Below, one piece after another: positions 42,945 through 52,613 of a DNA stretch of 64,000 nt. Location of the stretch: contig QIGL01000086.1 in the NCBI GenBank assembly GCA_003228915.1, forward strand, positions 1 through 64,000. Reading direction: 5' to 3'. The position numbers and the translations under genes are program-made. The DNA comes from Acidiferrobacteraceae bacterium. GTDB taxonomy: Bacteria; Pseudomonadota; Gammaproteobacteria; Acidiferrobacterales; SZUA-150. Under the pieces are notes generated by a model. That model ran no database searches. It was not told the origin of the DNA and saw only the letters and a program-made list of their open reading frames with translations. The stretch's first letter is position 1. Every line of letters starts with the position of its first letter.

Positions 42945-43701
42945 TTATGCGTGTTTGACATTGACCTGGTGCAAGCTCGCATCAATTACTTTTACGATAT
43001 CATGATGGCCATTTTGTTTGGCAAAATACTTTGCGTTTTTTCTCTGGTCGTTTTCTATTGATAGAGTCGCACCAGAATTAATCAATAAAATTACAATAAT
43101 GGCCGCACCAACATAGGCTGCATTCATTAATGCGGTATAACCTGACCTGGATCGAAGATCCTGGTGGGCACCCCGGCGCAATAAATATTTTACAATTTCT
43201 ATGTGTTCTGCATGGGCCGCTTTCATTAGCGCTGTTTCACCCCTGGCATCCGGCTGATTGATCGCAGCCCCGGAAGATAATAATTTTTTTATAACTTTGA
43301 TATAACCCTTGTTGGCTGAAATAGATAATGCAGTCATGCCATCATGGGTTATCGCTGCAACGTCTGCACCTGTTGTAATTAATCTTAATGCCAGTTCAGG
43401 TAATTCTGAGTGCAGGGCCTCCAACAAAGGAGTGACTCGCATTTCATCGACAATGTTAATGTCGGCGCCTTTTGCGATCAGGTAGTCTGCTATATCTTCA
43501 TGTTGATTCCTGATGGCATAAAATAATGCAGTATCATGCAGTATCACCATTGCCGTCGGGAGCATTGAGATCGCAGCCGGTTTGTAAAATAGTAGCAGCC
43601 ATGTCTAGCTGGCCAATTTCGCAAGCCCGGTGCAGGGGGTTAATTTTGTCTTCAAGTACTTGTATTTTAACGACATTTTCAATTGTTAACGCCATATACA
43701 T
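42945..43701 (-). pseudogene. Ankyrin-repeat protein, frameshifted by a 10-bp tandem duplication
   Basis: Upstream frame MYMALTIENVVKIQVLEDKINPLHRACEIGQLDMAATILQTGCDLNAPDGNGDTA* and downstream frame ...DTALFYAIRNQHEDIADYLIAKGADINIVDE... join perfectly if one of two atgcagtatc copies (43526-43545) is removed. Confidence 0.85.
43526..43545 (+). repeat. Perfect 10-bp tandem repeat inside the ankyrin gene
   Basis: atgcagtatc atgcagtatc. Confidence 0.97.
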
Positions 43702-43912
43702 GCCCTTTTTTCAGGTACTTATATATAAGTATAGCAACACCAACATGATGTAAAGGTTTTTTATGGCATAGTGGCTTAATAATCAGAAAATGAGTTTATT
43801 TCAGATTCTCTTAAAAAAATAATGGGTGCCCTTATCCTAACGACAATAAGCGGCTAATTTCATATGCTCCTGATCAAACGATTTAATTATTTTAGGATTT
43901 TTCTCACCTAGT

Positions 43913-44851
43913 TTAAGTAAATTGCATTTCACTTAAATTTTTTCTATCACGAAAATTTGCAATAGAATAGACAATGTGGCGACTGTCGGGACACCATTCA
44001 ACACCGAAGATACCTTTTCTCTCATAAACAACAGTGGCTGTATTATTTTTGTTTAGCTGTACAAGCTTTTCTATATCCTGTTCTCTGTAGTTTGAGAGTG
44101 AAACTTTTCTGATTGTTGATTCCAGAAATAGTAATTTTTTACCATCAGGGCTGTACCTCGGATCACTAACCTCGATACCTGACTGCGACTCATTTAATGC
44201 AAACCTGGTTGTTTGTGTGCGGCTCACTAGGTCATACTCAATAATCTTTTTCTTGTCCTCTACAAACACCACTTTCGTGCCATCAGGGTGCCAGTCTGGC
44301 TGCCAGCATCTCAAACCGTTACAGGGCAAATGCTCGCCCTTCTCTTCTTCTATATCATAAATGACGACCCGGGCATGATTTTCTGCATTCATGGCATCAT
44401 GATAGACAATTTTTTTACCGTCAGTTGCATATCTGGGTAGAAGTGACCCTGGTGCAATATTAGGCACGGTACTTACTTCGCCACTTTTCAGATCTATCTC
44501 AACTATATTATTTGGTGCACCATTATACTTTTTCACGTCTGTGATTACTTTTTCCCCTGACGGATGCGGGTTTGGTTGGCCCATTATTTCCACATTCTCG
44601 TATGAATCGTTCTTATACTCCTTCTCAATCCCCTTCTTCAGATCAAGAGTGACAATGGTAAAGCCTTTATCGACTCTGCGGCTAAAGTCTGCCTTCATTC
44701 TCAAATAGGTAATTTTACTGGGATAGTTTTTTATTTCTGCGGAAAGATTATTTGATGAATTTACTTCTTTTGAAACACTATCTGGTTGGTTTCTTTCTGT
44801 GCAGGCAGCAAGAATAATAAAAATAGAAAGTAATATTAATCGTTTAGGCAT
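43913..44851 (-). CDS. TolB/WD40-like beta-propeller lipoprotein
   Basis: MPKRLILLSIFIILAACTERNQ lipobox; repeated blades (PRYATDGKKIVYHDA, WHPDGTKVVFVEDKK, PRYSPDGKKLLFLES, WCPDSRHIVYSIANF). Confidence 0.82.
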   Translation of the reverse strand: MPKRLILLSIFIILAACTERNQPDSVSKEVNSSNNLSAEIKNYPSKITYLRMKADFSRRVDKGFTIVTLDLKKGIEKEYKNDSYENVEIMGQPNPHPSGEKVITDVKKYNGAPNNIVEIDLKSGEVSTVPNIAPGSLLPRYATDGKKIVYHDAMNAENHARVVIYDIEEEKGEHLPCNGLRCWQPDWHPDGTKVVFVEDKKKIIEYDLVSRTQTTRFALNESQSGIEVSDPRYSPDGKKLLFLESTIRKVSLSNYREQDIEKLVQLNKNNTATVVYERKGIFGVEWCPDSRHIVYSIANFRDRKNLSEMQFT

Positions 44852-44856
44852 GCTAA

Positions 44857-47800
44857 TTAGATAGTGCTTCCATGGACATAGGAATTTTTCTTTTCATCTA
44901 TTTCATAATTATTGGATTTATTTGCATCCTTTTTATACAGGGAAATAAAAATACCCTGGTCTGTGGGTATTAGTGTCTTGTTATTACCAAACGGATCGTA
45001 GGCTACCGTTAGATAAAGGGCATGAAGATCATCAGGTATATCCTTGCCACTGATCTGCCAACTCAGCCTTTTTTTCTTGATGTCATCTTCATTGACATCC
45101 TGAATATTCGGCAACAGGGTCTTTTGGGATGAAATAAGATAATCAACCCTGTCTTTTTCACTGTCATTCGCTGCCGTTTTAATGCCGCGCAATTCTGTAA
45201 TGACACGGCCATTATTTCCATGATTATAGAGATCAATTTTAACTTGTGCCTGCTCGAATAATGTTGCATGAACGCCGCGATTATGCACCCTGGTGATCCA
45301 TTTCAATTCTGCATCATAAGCAAAAACTAAATTAAAAAATTCACCCAGTTCTTTGCCCAGGTTATCTTTAAATTCTTTATATTTGAGATTTTTTTTCTGT
45401 TGATTGCTCTCGCCTGGTTCTATGTAGGCCTTCTCGCCCCAGTAACAGCGTAACAACCACTCTTCAATAGGCGTTCGGGCAAAATAAACACCCAGTATTA
45501 AAGCGATAATCCCGCCAATCACACCAATAATAGCCAGCACCCAGCCCACCACAGGTACGGTTGCGGAAGCTGCTGCTGCCTCAAATAACAAGATTGCCCC
45601 GCCAATTGCTGCAATACCTCCAAAGACTGCTGAACTCATGTATATATTGGCACGAAATTTTGTGCCTGTTTCTCTTTCTACTGCAGACTTTTCAATATCT
45701 GCCAGCAGGCCAGATATGTTTGCTGCAATGCCCAGCAGACCCGCGGCTTTGCCCAGTGTTTCGCCGATAACCACATAACCGTTAACCTTTGCTGCAAACT
45801 GGCTCAATTCTATACCCTTCTGAATCGTTTGCAGGACAGTGTTACTGGCATCATAAAAATCGGCAGTATTATTGATGCCTTTGTTCAGCAAGTCTTTCCA
45901 GGCCAGGCCCAAACTAATAATTTGAACGGCAGTAATTATTTTAACCGGCACCCGGTTCATATATTCAATCGTCTGTTGCGAGACTGCAGCGGATGGACCA
46001 ATGAAAATTGTTTTGACTTTAATCTGGCCAGTACTGCTTTGTTTAATTACGGGTACTGAACTGGGGTAATGCATATTGACAGATGCCTTGCTGGAAGACA
46101 TTTTTTTCCAAAGCCCATGATCCAGTTCTTTTTCGATCACTGGTATGCCATATAAATGGCTAATAGCGCCTCTAAGATTATTCCACTTGACTTCTTTGTT
46201 TAATTTTGTGAAAGGTAACGCAAGAATATTCAGGATATTTTCAAGGGCCGCATAAGCTTCACTGGTTATTTTTAATGTGTCCTGGATCATTTTTTCATGA
46301 TCTTTTAAATTACTGACAGTATAATACTGAATACGGCTTTCAAACTCTTCCTGAGTTTTTTGTTTTAATATATCCTCGTCCTGTTTTTTTATCTGGTTAT
46401 CTATAACAGACAACATGTCTTTATTTAAGATAATGCTTAAACAATTATTGGTGATACTTTTATCACTATTAAGTTCTTGCTCCAGGTAGGCTCTACCTTG
46501 CTCACTATGGCTGATATTAGTAATAATATCTGACCAAACAGCCAAGGCTTGTCCGCCTGATTTTCTTTTTTCAGGACGGTCATAACCTTCAGAAAGTTCA
46601 AAATCCTGAAAAGCCTGAAAAATAGTCCCGGCACCGGACTTTTCAAGATGAGCAATAAGTTTTTCGATTACTTTTTCTGCTTTTTGTTCTCTTTTTCCCA
46701 GCTCCTCATCATAGTCTTTAATAAATTCAGAGGGGGTTTGGCCGCCGATCCTTTTTAAGAAATCAGCATTATCCTCATCAGATTTAACAAGTTGATCACA
46801 GTACCTGGCAATCACGACTTTGGTGTTTTCTTCACTCTTTATCCAGCTCGATACATCTTCTACTTTTCTGTGAAAATCAATATTAATTGTCCTGGCCAGG
46901 CCAATAGGATCTAACAGCACAACAACCGGGCATTCGCTGTCTTTATACTCATTTTCGGATTCTGTTTTATTTACAGCAGTCAATAATTGGGCGAGACGCG
47001 GGGTTTCAAGTCTTTTGTCAATGTTTTCATTATTTTCATCATGGGCGCGAGACACGGGCATTAGGTAAGTCTCCCTGAGTTTACCTGATCCATCTGCCTT
47101 GCTCAGGTCTATTTTTTGCGCCCTTTTTTCAAGCAGGCTTTTGTCTGCTTTGTACTGGTCATATTTTAGTGTTTTGTGGAGCTCTTCTATGTATCTTGGG
47201 TCTTTTTTATCCAGGCCACCTAGCTTGCAAATATACTCCCAGCTCCATTGGTGCTCGGAAAAACACATGTGGATTTCCGGTGCTTTTCCATTAATAGTTT
47301 CAGGCAAGGCAATCACTGCTTTTTGCTTATCTTCAGTAATACAGGGTCGATTATCTTTGCACTGTTGTGCCGCCAAATTAACATCATAATAACTCCACCA
47401 AGATAGTGCAGTTCTTGGGTCAAGGTTGGCATTATTATGCACCTTGCCTGCCCATGGCTCGACTGCATAAATTTCTCGCCATAAAAACCCATCTATGAAT
47501 ATATAGATGTAACCGGTACGCAAATGCACGAGTTTGTCACTATCACTCTCCCAGAAACTGACAGGGAAAACAGGCGTAAGCTTGGTTTTACTTTTATCTA
47601 CTTTTTCGCCTTTTTTGACCGAATCACCAATACCTAATGGAATCCAGTAATAATTATTATCTTTAACGGGGTATTTTTCTGTATCAAGAAATTTATGAAT
47701 AGCACGCCTATCGCCATTTATTCCAATCAGGGGTACGCCTCTGTAAGCATTGGCGTCATCCTGAAATCTGAGCCAGACATTATAAGAACCCTTTTTAATG

Positions 47801-47913
47801 CGTTCGTAAGTCAATCGCCGCAATGGCTGACCTGACTCATCGGTCCCCTCGGGCAATGCACTGCCAAGAGGCAGGTCCAAAACCGTGTTTTTAAATAATG
47901 CTGTACCCGCCAT
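44857..47913 (-). CDS. Putative T6SS effector, VasX/BTH_I2691-like, with C-terminal transmembrane segments
   Basis: LRTGYIYIFIDGFLWREIYAVE, CPVVVLLDPIGLARTIN; hydrophobic VFGGIAAIGGAILLFEAAAASATVPVVGWVLAIIGVIGGIIALILGVYF; directly downstream of the PAAR-like gene. Confidence 0.75.
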   Translation of the reverse strand: MAGTALFKNTVLDLPLGSALPEGTDESGQPLRRLTYERIKKGSYNVWLRFQDDANAYRGVPLIGINGDRRAIHKFLDTEKYPVKDNNYYWIPLGIGDSVKKGEKVDKSKTKLTPVFPVSFWESDSDKLVHLRTGYIYIFIDGFLWREIYAVEPWAGKVHNNANLDPRTALSWWSYYDVNLAAQQCKDNRPCITEDKQKAVIALPETINGKAPEIHMCFSEHQWSWEYICKLGGLDKKDPRYIEELHKTLKYDQYKADKSLLEKRAQKIDLSKADGSGKLRETYLMPVSRAHDENNENIDKRLETPRLAQLLTAVNKTESENEYKDSECPVVVLLDPIGLARTINIDFHRKVEDVSSWIKSEENTKVVIARYCDQLVKSDEDNADFLKRIGGQTPSEFIKDYDEELGKREQKAEKVIEKLIAHLEKSGAGTIFQAFQDFELSEGYDRPEKRKSGGQALAVWSDIITNISHSEQGRAYLEQELNSDKSITNNCLSIILNKDMLSVIDNQIKKQDEDILKQKTQEEFESRIQYYTVSNLKDHEKMIQDTLKITSEAYAALENILNILALPFTKLNKEVKWNNLRGAISHLYGIPVIEKELDHGLWKKMSSSKASVNMHYPSSVPVIKQSSTGQIKVKTIFIGPSAAVSQQTIEYMNRVPVKIITAVQIISLGLAWKDLLNKGINNTADFYDASNTVLQTIQKGIELSQFAAKVNGYVVIGETLGKAAGLLGIAANISGLLADIEKSAVERETGTKFRANIYMSSAVFGGIAAIGGAILLFEAAAASATVPVVGWVLAIIGVIGGIIALILGVYFARTPIEEWLLRCYWGEKAYIEPGESNQQKKNLKYKEFKDNLGKELGEFFNLVFAYDAELKWITRVHNRGVHATLFEQAQVKIDLYNHGNNGRVITELRGIKTAANDSEKDRVDYLISSQKTLLPNIQDVNEDDIKKKRLSWQISGKDIPDDLHALYLTVAYDPFGNNKTLIPTDQGIFISLYKKDANKSNNYEIDEKKNSYVHGSTI

Positions 47914-48452
47914 TACTCTTCTCCACCATCCGGTTGCTCGATAACCACAGATGATTTCAACATGTGAAAGTTATTACCTTTAACGTCTACCGTATATTCA
48001 AAACCAGGATCTTCAGCTTCTTTTGTTTCTGCTTCAGTGGCTGATAATTCAGGTGGTTGCCCAGCACCTGGCTGTTGCAATGGTACGGGTGGTGTATTTT
48101 TATTATTTGATACCATGAGATCGGTTTGCCTGACAGCGGGAATGCCTTCGATATAAACATTGGCGGAAAATGTAATGAACTCTGCCATGCCCTTTATAGA
48201 TCCAGATGACACGCCACCACAGGCTCCGCCCTCATCGCCCGAACTGACTGAAAAATTAGCGTCCTTATTACAGGCCGGATTGCCATTTATCATGACACTG
48301 CCGGCAGTTTTAGCTGAATTACTGGAAGTGGCAGTATTTGTATAGGGTATGGGGGGGCATTTATCCGGGGTTTTGCATACATCCACTGTTGTGAGCGTAC
48401 CCCCTGATCCTGCATGCACTGCCGTAAGGCCGTTAATGACTACATTGCTCAT
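47913..48452 (-). CDS. PAAR-like DUF4150 protein (T6SS spike tip)
   Basis: MSNVVINGLTAVHAGSGGTLTTVDVCKTPDKCPPIPYTNTATSSNSAKTAGSVMINGNPACNKDANFSVSSGDEGG. Confidence 0.88.
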   Translation of the reverse strand: MSNVVINGLTAVHAGSGGTLTTVDVCKTPDKCPPIPYTNTATSSNSAKTAGSVMINGNPACNKDANFSVSSGDEGGACGGVSSGSIKGMAEFITFSANVYIEGIPAVRQTDLMVSNNKNTPPVPLQQPGAGQPPELSATEAETKEAEDPGFEYTVDVKGNNFHMLKSSVVIEQPDGGEE

Positions 48453-48462
48453 TGTTTTATCC

Positions 48463-49650
48463 TTATGCTGCCCGTTTCGGGTTTTGTTTGCGTTTACTAT
48501 CTTGACTCAGGTGCACAGCCCCTCGCACTACATGGCTGCTGGCATCACAAACAATCAAGTTACTAATATCTGGATAACTAAATTCGAATCGCCCACAGGA
48601 CAAGGCCAATGCAATCGGTAACGTGGCTGCGCCAACATTTCCTGTCACACTGGTCATTTGCAGAATTTCCGGGCTAATAATTGTTCCTGGTTCTGGCTGG
48701 GGCGCTTCTATTTCACCTACCTGCATTGCCAAACGTTGTTTTTCTTCCAGTACAGTTGGCCATATTTTCTGCTGTACCTGGTGCCATTCCAGTTGTTCGC
48801 AGATCTCCTGACCAAATGGTAATAAAACAGTATCGATAGCCGCGGGCGATATGTTGTTTTTGCTTATAATTTCGCTAATAGAATCAGCCAAACCAAGTAA
48901 TTTTTTATGCTCGGCACAGCGGCTATTAGGCTCTGGTTTAAATGTTATGCCACTAATTTCAATATTTTCATTTTCGTCATCAGGTTTTCTTGTTTCCAGC
49001 AACAGAAATGCAGCACCTTCACCGGGGAGTTGACCATTTGGAATATCTCTGGTCAGCAGTCTGTTTTCTCTGGCCAGTTCGGCACAGGTCGCTTCATTAA
49101 TTAATGAATCTGCCCCACCAAAAATTACGGCTTGCCATTTCCCGTCTGCTAACTCCTGGCAACAAGATGAAAGAGCGTTGGCTGCACCTTCATTGACACG
49201 TATGAACCTGTATTCCATGGCGCCAAATGATGTATTCAGTTTGCTTACTGATAGATGTCTATTGTAAATCCACTCTTTAAGGTAATTTTCTGCGTAAAGC
49301 TCATTTATTGCGGCGCCTCTTGCCTCGCTCAAAGCAGGCAGTAAAATACAACAAAGAATTCTGGAATGATCAATTTCACGGTCAATTTTATCAATAATCT
49401 GTCCGAGTGCAGTACCCGCAAGCTCCATCATTCTCTCGGCAGGATTCTCTGAAGCCACCATTTCAGTCATCACACACAATGGTGAGACTGCCTCATCATC
49501 GGGGTCAGGTGACGCTACCTCTATACCCAACTCTCGACAATTAATTATATTACCGCCCAGGGCACCGTATAGAGCAAAAGGCTGGTTACCAGCTGTACAA
49601 CAAAGGCCGATATCAGTTATTACAATATTGTTTGTACTGTTAGTGTTCAA
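48463..49650 (-). CDS. Thiolase-fold / beta-ketoacyl-synthase-like T6SS-associated protein
   Basis: NEGAANALSSCCQELADGKWQAVIFGGADSLINEATCAEL and MTSVTGNVGAATLPIALALSCG resemble ketoacyl-synthase segments. Confidence 0.72.
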   Translation of the reverse strand: MNTNSTNNIVITDIGLCCTAGNQPFALYGALGGNIINCRELGIEVASPDPDDEAVSPLCVMTEMVASENPAERMMELAGTALGQIIDKIDREIDHSRILCCILLPALSEARGAAINELYAENYLKEWIYNRHLSVSKLNTSFGAMEYRFIRVNEGAANALSSCCQELADGKWQAVIFGGADSLINEATCAELARENRLLTRDIPNGQLPGEGAAFLLLETRKPDDENENIEISGITFKPEPNSRCAEHKKLLGLADSISEIISKNNISPAAIDTVLLPFGQEICEQLEWHQVQQKIWPTVLEEKQRLAMQVGEIEAPQPEPGTIISPEILQMTSVTGNVGAATLPIALALSCGRFEFSYPDISNLIVCDASSHVVRGAVHLSQDSKRKQNPKRAA

Positions 49651-49694
49651 TTTTTATATTTTCTATTGGTAAGCCAATCAATACAATCCGGTTT

Positions 49695-50753
49695 TCAGGA
49701 TGCTTTTTCCAGACTTTGCTTTGTATCGTAATTTTGATCCTCAGCCAGAATTACCCACCCTTTGCGGGGTTCTGCCCTGCTCCACGGGATCCCGGCACGC
49801 CAGATCATACTTATAATTTGGCGATCAGTATCAATAACAAGCGTGTCACATTTGGTGTTGATCTTTTGCTGATTTTGCCCCGTTACTTTCCAGGTGTCAT
49901 GATGTAACTCTGGTAAAATTAGCTCAAGTGGTTTGGCTGGTGGTATCTCAGGCAAAAAACCGGTTAAGGTGATAATTTCGCCGCCTTTTAAATTAGTGTT
50001 AAACCGCTGATCAAGGGGGGCTACGTTATAAAAAGACGGTTTTAAATCATCGCCAAATGGACATAACCCTGCCCTGGCAGACGCTTCGTCCAACGTACCG
50101 GCATCGTTTTTTCGTGGCGACCAAAAAACGGGTAAGGGACCATATCCCGCTGGCAAAGGCTGGTCCCTGGGAGATTTGATGAATTTTGGGCCTATTTCAA
50201 TCTGCGGTAATTCTGTATCAGAAAATTTAGTCGGGTCTGAAAAAAATCCCTGACCAGCCCTGTTGGCTTCAAATTCAATACCTGTCTCTCTGTCAATACC
50301 ACCGTAGGCATTTTCATACGTTAGTGGTACCGGTCTTCCGATGTTTTCCGGTTCTGATGCCCTTGGTGCAAAACGCATCCCTTTCCATGTGCGCTGCCCA
50401 AAAATACGCAGTATTTTCTGCCAGCCATTGCCATCGGGAGTCTTCATGCCCAACTTAACTTCCATCACTTTTTGGCTGGTTTGTGGCGGTGTAGCAGTGC
50501 CGTGCAAGTAAATTTCACTACCCATTTTAATTGGCGCGATTTCATTAGCAATTTTTAAACTGGTCTCGAGCGATTTACCATAATGCTGGTCTGTTTCTTC
50601 AATAGGCAATTGATCGGGCATCGGTGTGAGTTTTCCTGCTTGATCAAATTCAAAACTGGCTTTAATAACACATGTCCACTGGAATTCCTGATTCAACTGA
50701 AAACCCGGGTAGAGGCCGGCAGACCATGGTCCCTGGTTAGATAATTCAAGCAT
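49695..50753 (-). CDS. DUF2169 domain protein (T6SS accessory)
   Basis: NQGPWSAGLYPGFQLNQEFQWTCVIKASFEFD; LTYENAYGGIDRETG; FWSPRKNDAGT. Confidence 0.85.
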   Translation of the reverse strand: MLELSNQGPWSAGLYPGFQLNQEFQWTCVIKASFEFDQAGKLTPMPDQLPIEETDQHYGKSLETSLKIANEIAPIKMGSEIYLHGTATPPQTSQKVMEVKLGMKTPDGNGWQKILRIFGQRTWKGMRFAPRASEPENIGRPVPLTYENAYGGIDRETGIEFEANRAGQGFFSDPTKFSDTELPQIEIGPKFIKSPRDQPLPAGYGPLPVFWSPRKNDAGTLDEASARAGLCPFGDDLKPSFYNVAPLDQRFNTNLKGGEIITLTGFLPEIPPAKPLELILPELHHDTWKVTGQNQQKINTKCDTLVIDTDRQIISMIWRAGIPWSRAEPRKGWVILAEDQNYDTKQSLEKAS

Positions 50754-52020
50754 GGCTTGCCGCCCTGCTTGCTTCTGGTTGTCCCTGTACCTGGTTTGAT
50801 ATTTCGTTAAACAACACTTCTTGTTTGATTATCCAGGTATTACTGCTTATAGATAAAGGCTCACCAAGAGACAAAACCAGTAAATCTTTAAGATCCTGCC
50901 CAACTAACCCGCAAACCTGTTTGGCACGTTTTAATAAAAAATATTCAGAAAATTGTTCTCCGGATATTTTCCTTGCCTCGTCTTGCCAATGATCCTTGTG
51001 TTGTTGCCACCACGATACTGCCAGGGAACTATCAGGAATTAATGGTACATCGAGCGCTGCACCTGGTGCCGATTTACCATCATCGCTCACAAGTTTCATC
51101 CGGGGAACCATTGGTAGCTGTTGTCCCGTTAGCCATGTCCATGCGTGCGCAGCTAAAACGGTTTCACGGCCGTTCTCAAGATAATCAAGCAACACATTTG
51201 CTGCTTGCTTACGGCCAGTCAAAGCGAGCAAGTGCAGGCCGGGTCCGGGGTGCGATACTGCCCATGCCTCAACAAGTTGATATAACTCGTCATCCCCGGA
51301 TAATGCTGCCAATCGAATAATGGCTTCACTATTTTCAGACGGGGTTTTTGCGATTGCCGTGCTGATTTTTCTGTTTATTTCAGGATCGCCTCGTAACATA
51401 CTTCCCCACAGCGCCGATACTAGACTATCTGTCGCTATAGAAAACTGTTCGTTCTCAGAGAACAAACTGGCAAGTGCAGCTTGGAAAATATCCATACCAA
51501 ATTCTTTTTTACCGGCTGCATAATGCAGTGCGGCTGAAGCTATTTCCGGATTGTTATGATTAACGACTGCATTAACAATTGCCATGTCGATGAAAATTGA
51601 TTGGTCACGCCAGAGATTGAATAACACTGGCTGTACTTCTTCATTCGTTTGGAATAAATTGACCAGTTTTTCATTAGTACTTTGGGGATAGTTCAGGAGC
51701 GCCTGGCAGGACGCTTGCTGCTGTGAGTTATTGCCAACTAGCAATTCTAGCGTCAAATCATAAGCCTGATTTCGAATACCTTGATCATTTGATTGCAATC
51801 TTCTTGCTAAATATACATATAACTCGTGTTCTTTTTCGGGGACTGCTTCGTTGGGGTCGATTGTGTATGAGAGCACATGGATATGTACACGCTGTCGATG
51901 CTCAAGGCTCGCCATGCTATGACTGCCAACTTCGGCCTGTTTTAGCCAAAGTTTTTTTTGGCGATAAAGCGCGGCAGAAACTTCCAGGTGGGTGTCTAGA
52001 TAAGGAACTTCGGAGTGCAT
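50746..52020 (-). CDS. HEAT-like helical-repeat T6SS-associated protein
   Basis: 424 aa with helical-repeat character (SAALHYAAGKKEFGMDIFQAALASLF, AANVLLDYLENGRETVLAAHAWTWLTGQ); inside the T6SS accessory cluster. Confidence 0.65.
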   Translation of the reverse strand: MHSEVPYLDTHLEVSAALYRQKKLWLKQAEVGSHSMASLEHRQRVHIHVLSYTIDPNEAVPEKEHELYVYLARRLQSNDQGIRNQAYDLTLELLVGNNSQQQASCQALLNYPQSTNEKLVNLFQTNEEVQPVLFNLWRDQSIFIDMAIVNAVVNHNNPEIASAALHYAAGKKEFGMDIFQAALASLFSENEQFSIATDSLVSALWGSMLRGDPEINRKISTAIAKTPSENSEAIIRLAALSGDDELYQLVEAWAVSHPGPGLHLLALTGRKQAANVLLDYLENGRETVLAAHAWTWLTGQQLPMVPRMKLVSDDGKSAPGAALDVPLIPDSSLAVSWWQQHKDHWQDEARKISGEQFSEYFLLKRAKQVCGLVGQDLKDLLVLSLGEPLSISSNTWIIKQEVLFNEISNQVQGQPEASRAASHA

Positions 52021-52022
52021 GC

Positions 52023-52511
52023 TTAATTCAGCTCAATAATACTGCCTTGCAAACGTAACGGGCCTTCGGCAATACTATATATATCTTTGCCATCGACGCG
52101 AATTTTCCCGTTTGCGTGTATCTCTATACTGCTGGCGCCGGTTTTTAGGGTAATGCTTTTGGTGGCATCCAGCTGTAAATGCCCATCCTGCAAATCTATC
52201 TGTGCTTTAGGTTTTTCACTTGCTGATAACCAGCTACCCAGGATCCCTACTCCTTGTTCTGTTTCCAGTACCAGTACTTGCTGGCCCGCTTTTAATTTTG
52301 GGATAATACCGGGGATAGCTGCCAGGTAGCCAGCAACAGGTAAAATGCGATTTTCCAGCTTTATAAATATTGAACCGTCAGAATTTAGCTTATGGACCGT
52401 GGCAATTTTTGGTAGTGTAGAAACGAGATTTTCTGACTGAAAACGACTATCTGCATCAGAACCAGGTCCTTTGGCATTAATTGTTAATTTTTCCGGTGCT
52501 GATTTTGACAT
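52023..52511 (-). CDS. DUF6484-like T6SS-associated protein
   Basis: 162 aa; VLVLETEQGVGILGSWL, C-terminal beta segment ATKSITLKTGASSIEIHANGKIRVDGKDIYSIAEGPLRLQGSIIELN. Confidence 0.65.
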   Translation of the reverse strand: MSKSAPEKLTINAKGPGSDADSRFQSENLVSTLPKIATVHKLNSDGSIFIKLENRILPVAGYLAAIPGIIPKLKAGQQVLVLETEQGVGILGSWLSASEKPKAQIDLQDGHLQLDATKSITLKTGASSIEIHANGKIRVDGKDIYSIAEGPLRLQGSIIELN

Positions 52512-52613
52512 ACGCGCTCCTGTTATACCGCTAAAATAAATTAGAAAATAAAAGTATTATCCGTCCTGATTAATGACAGGTCTGGTTATTTCCATGCCTG
52601 GTTATTTCCAGAT

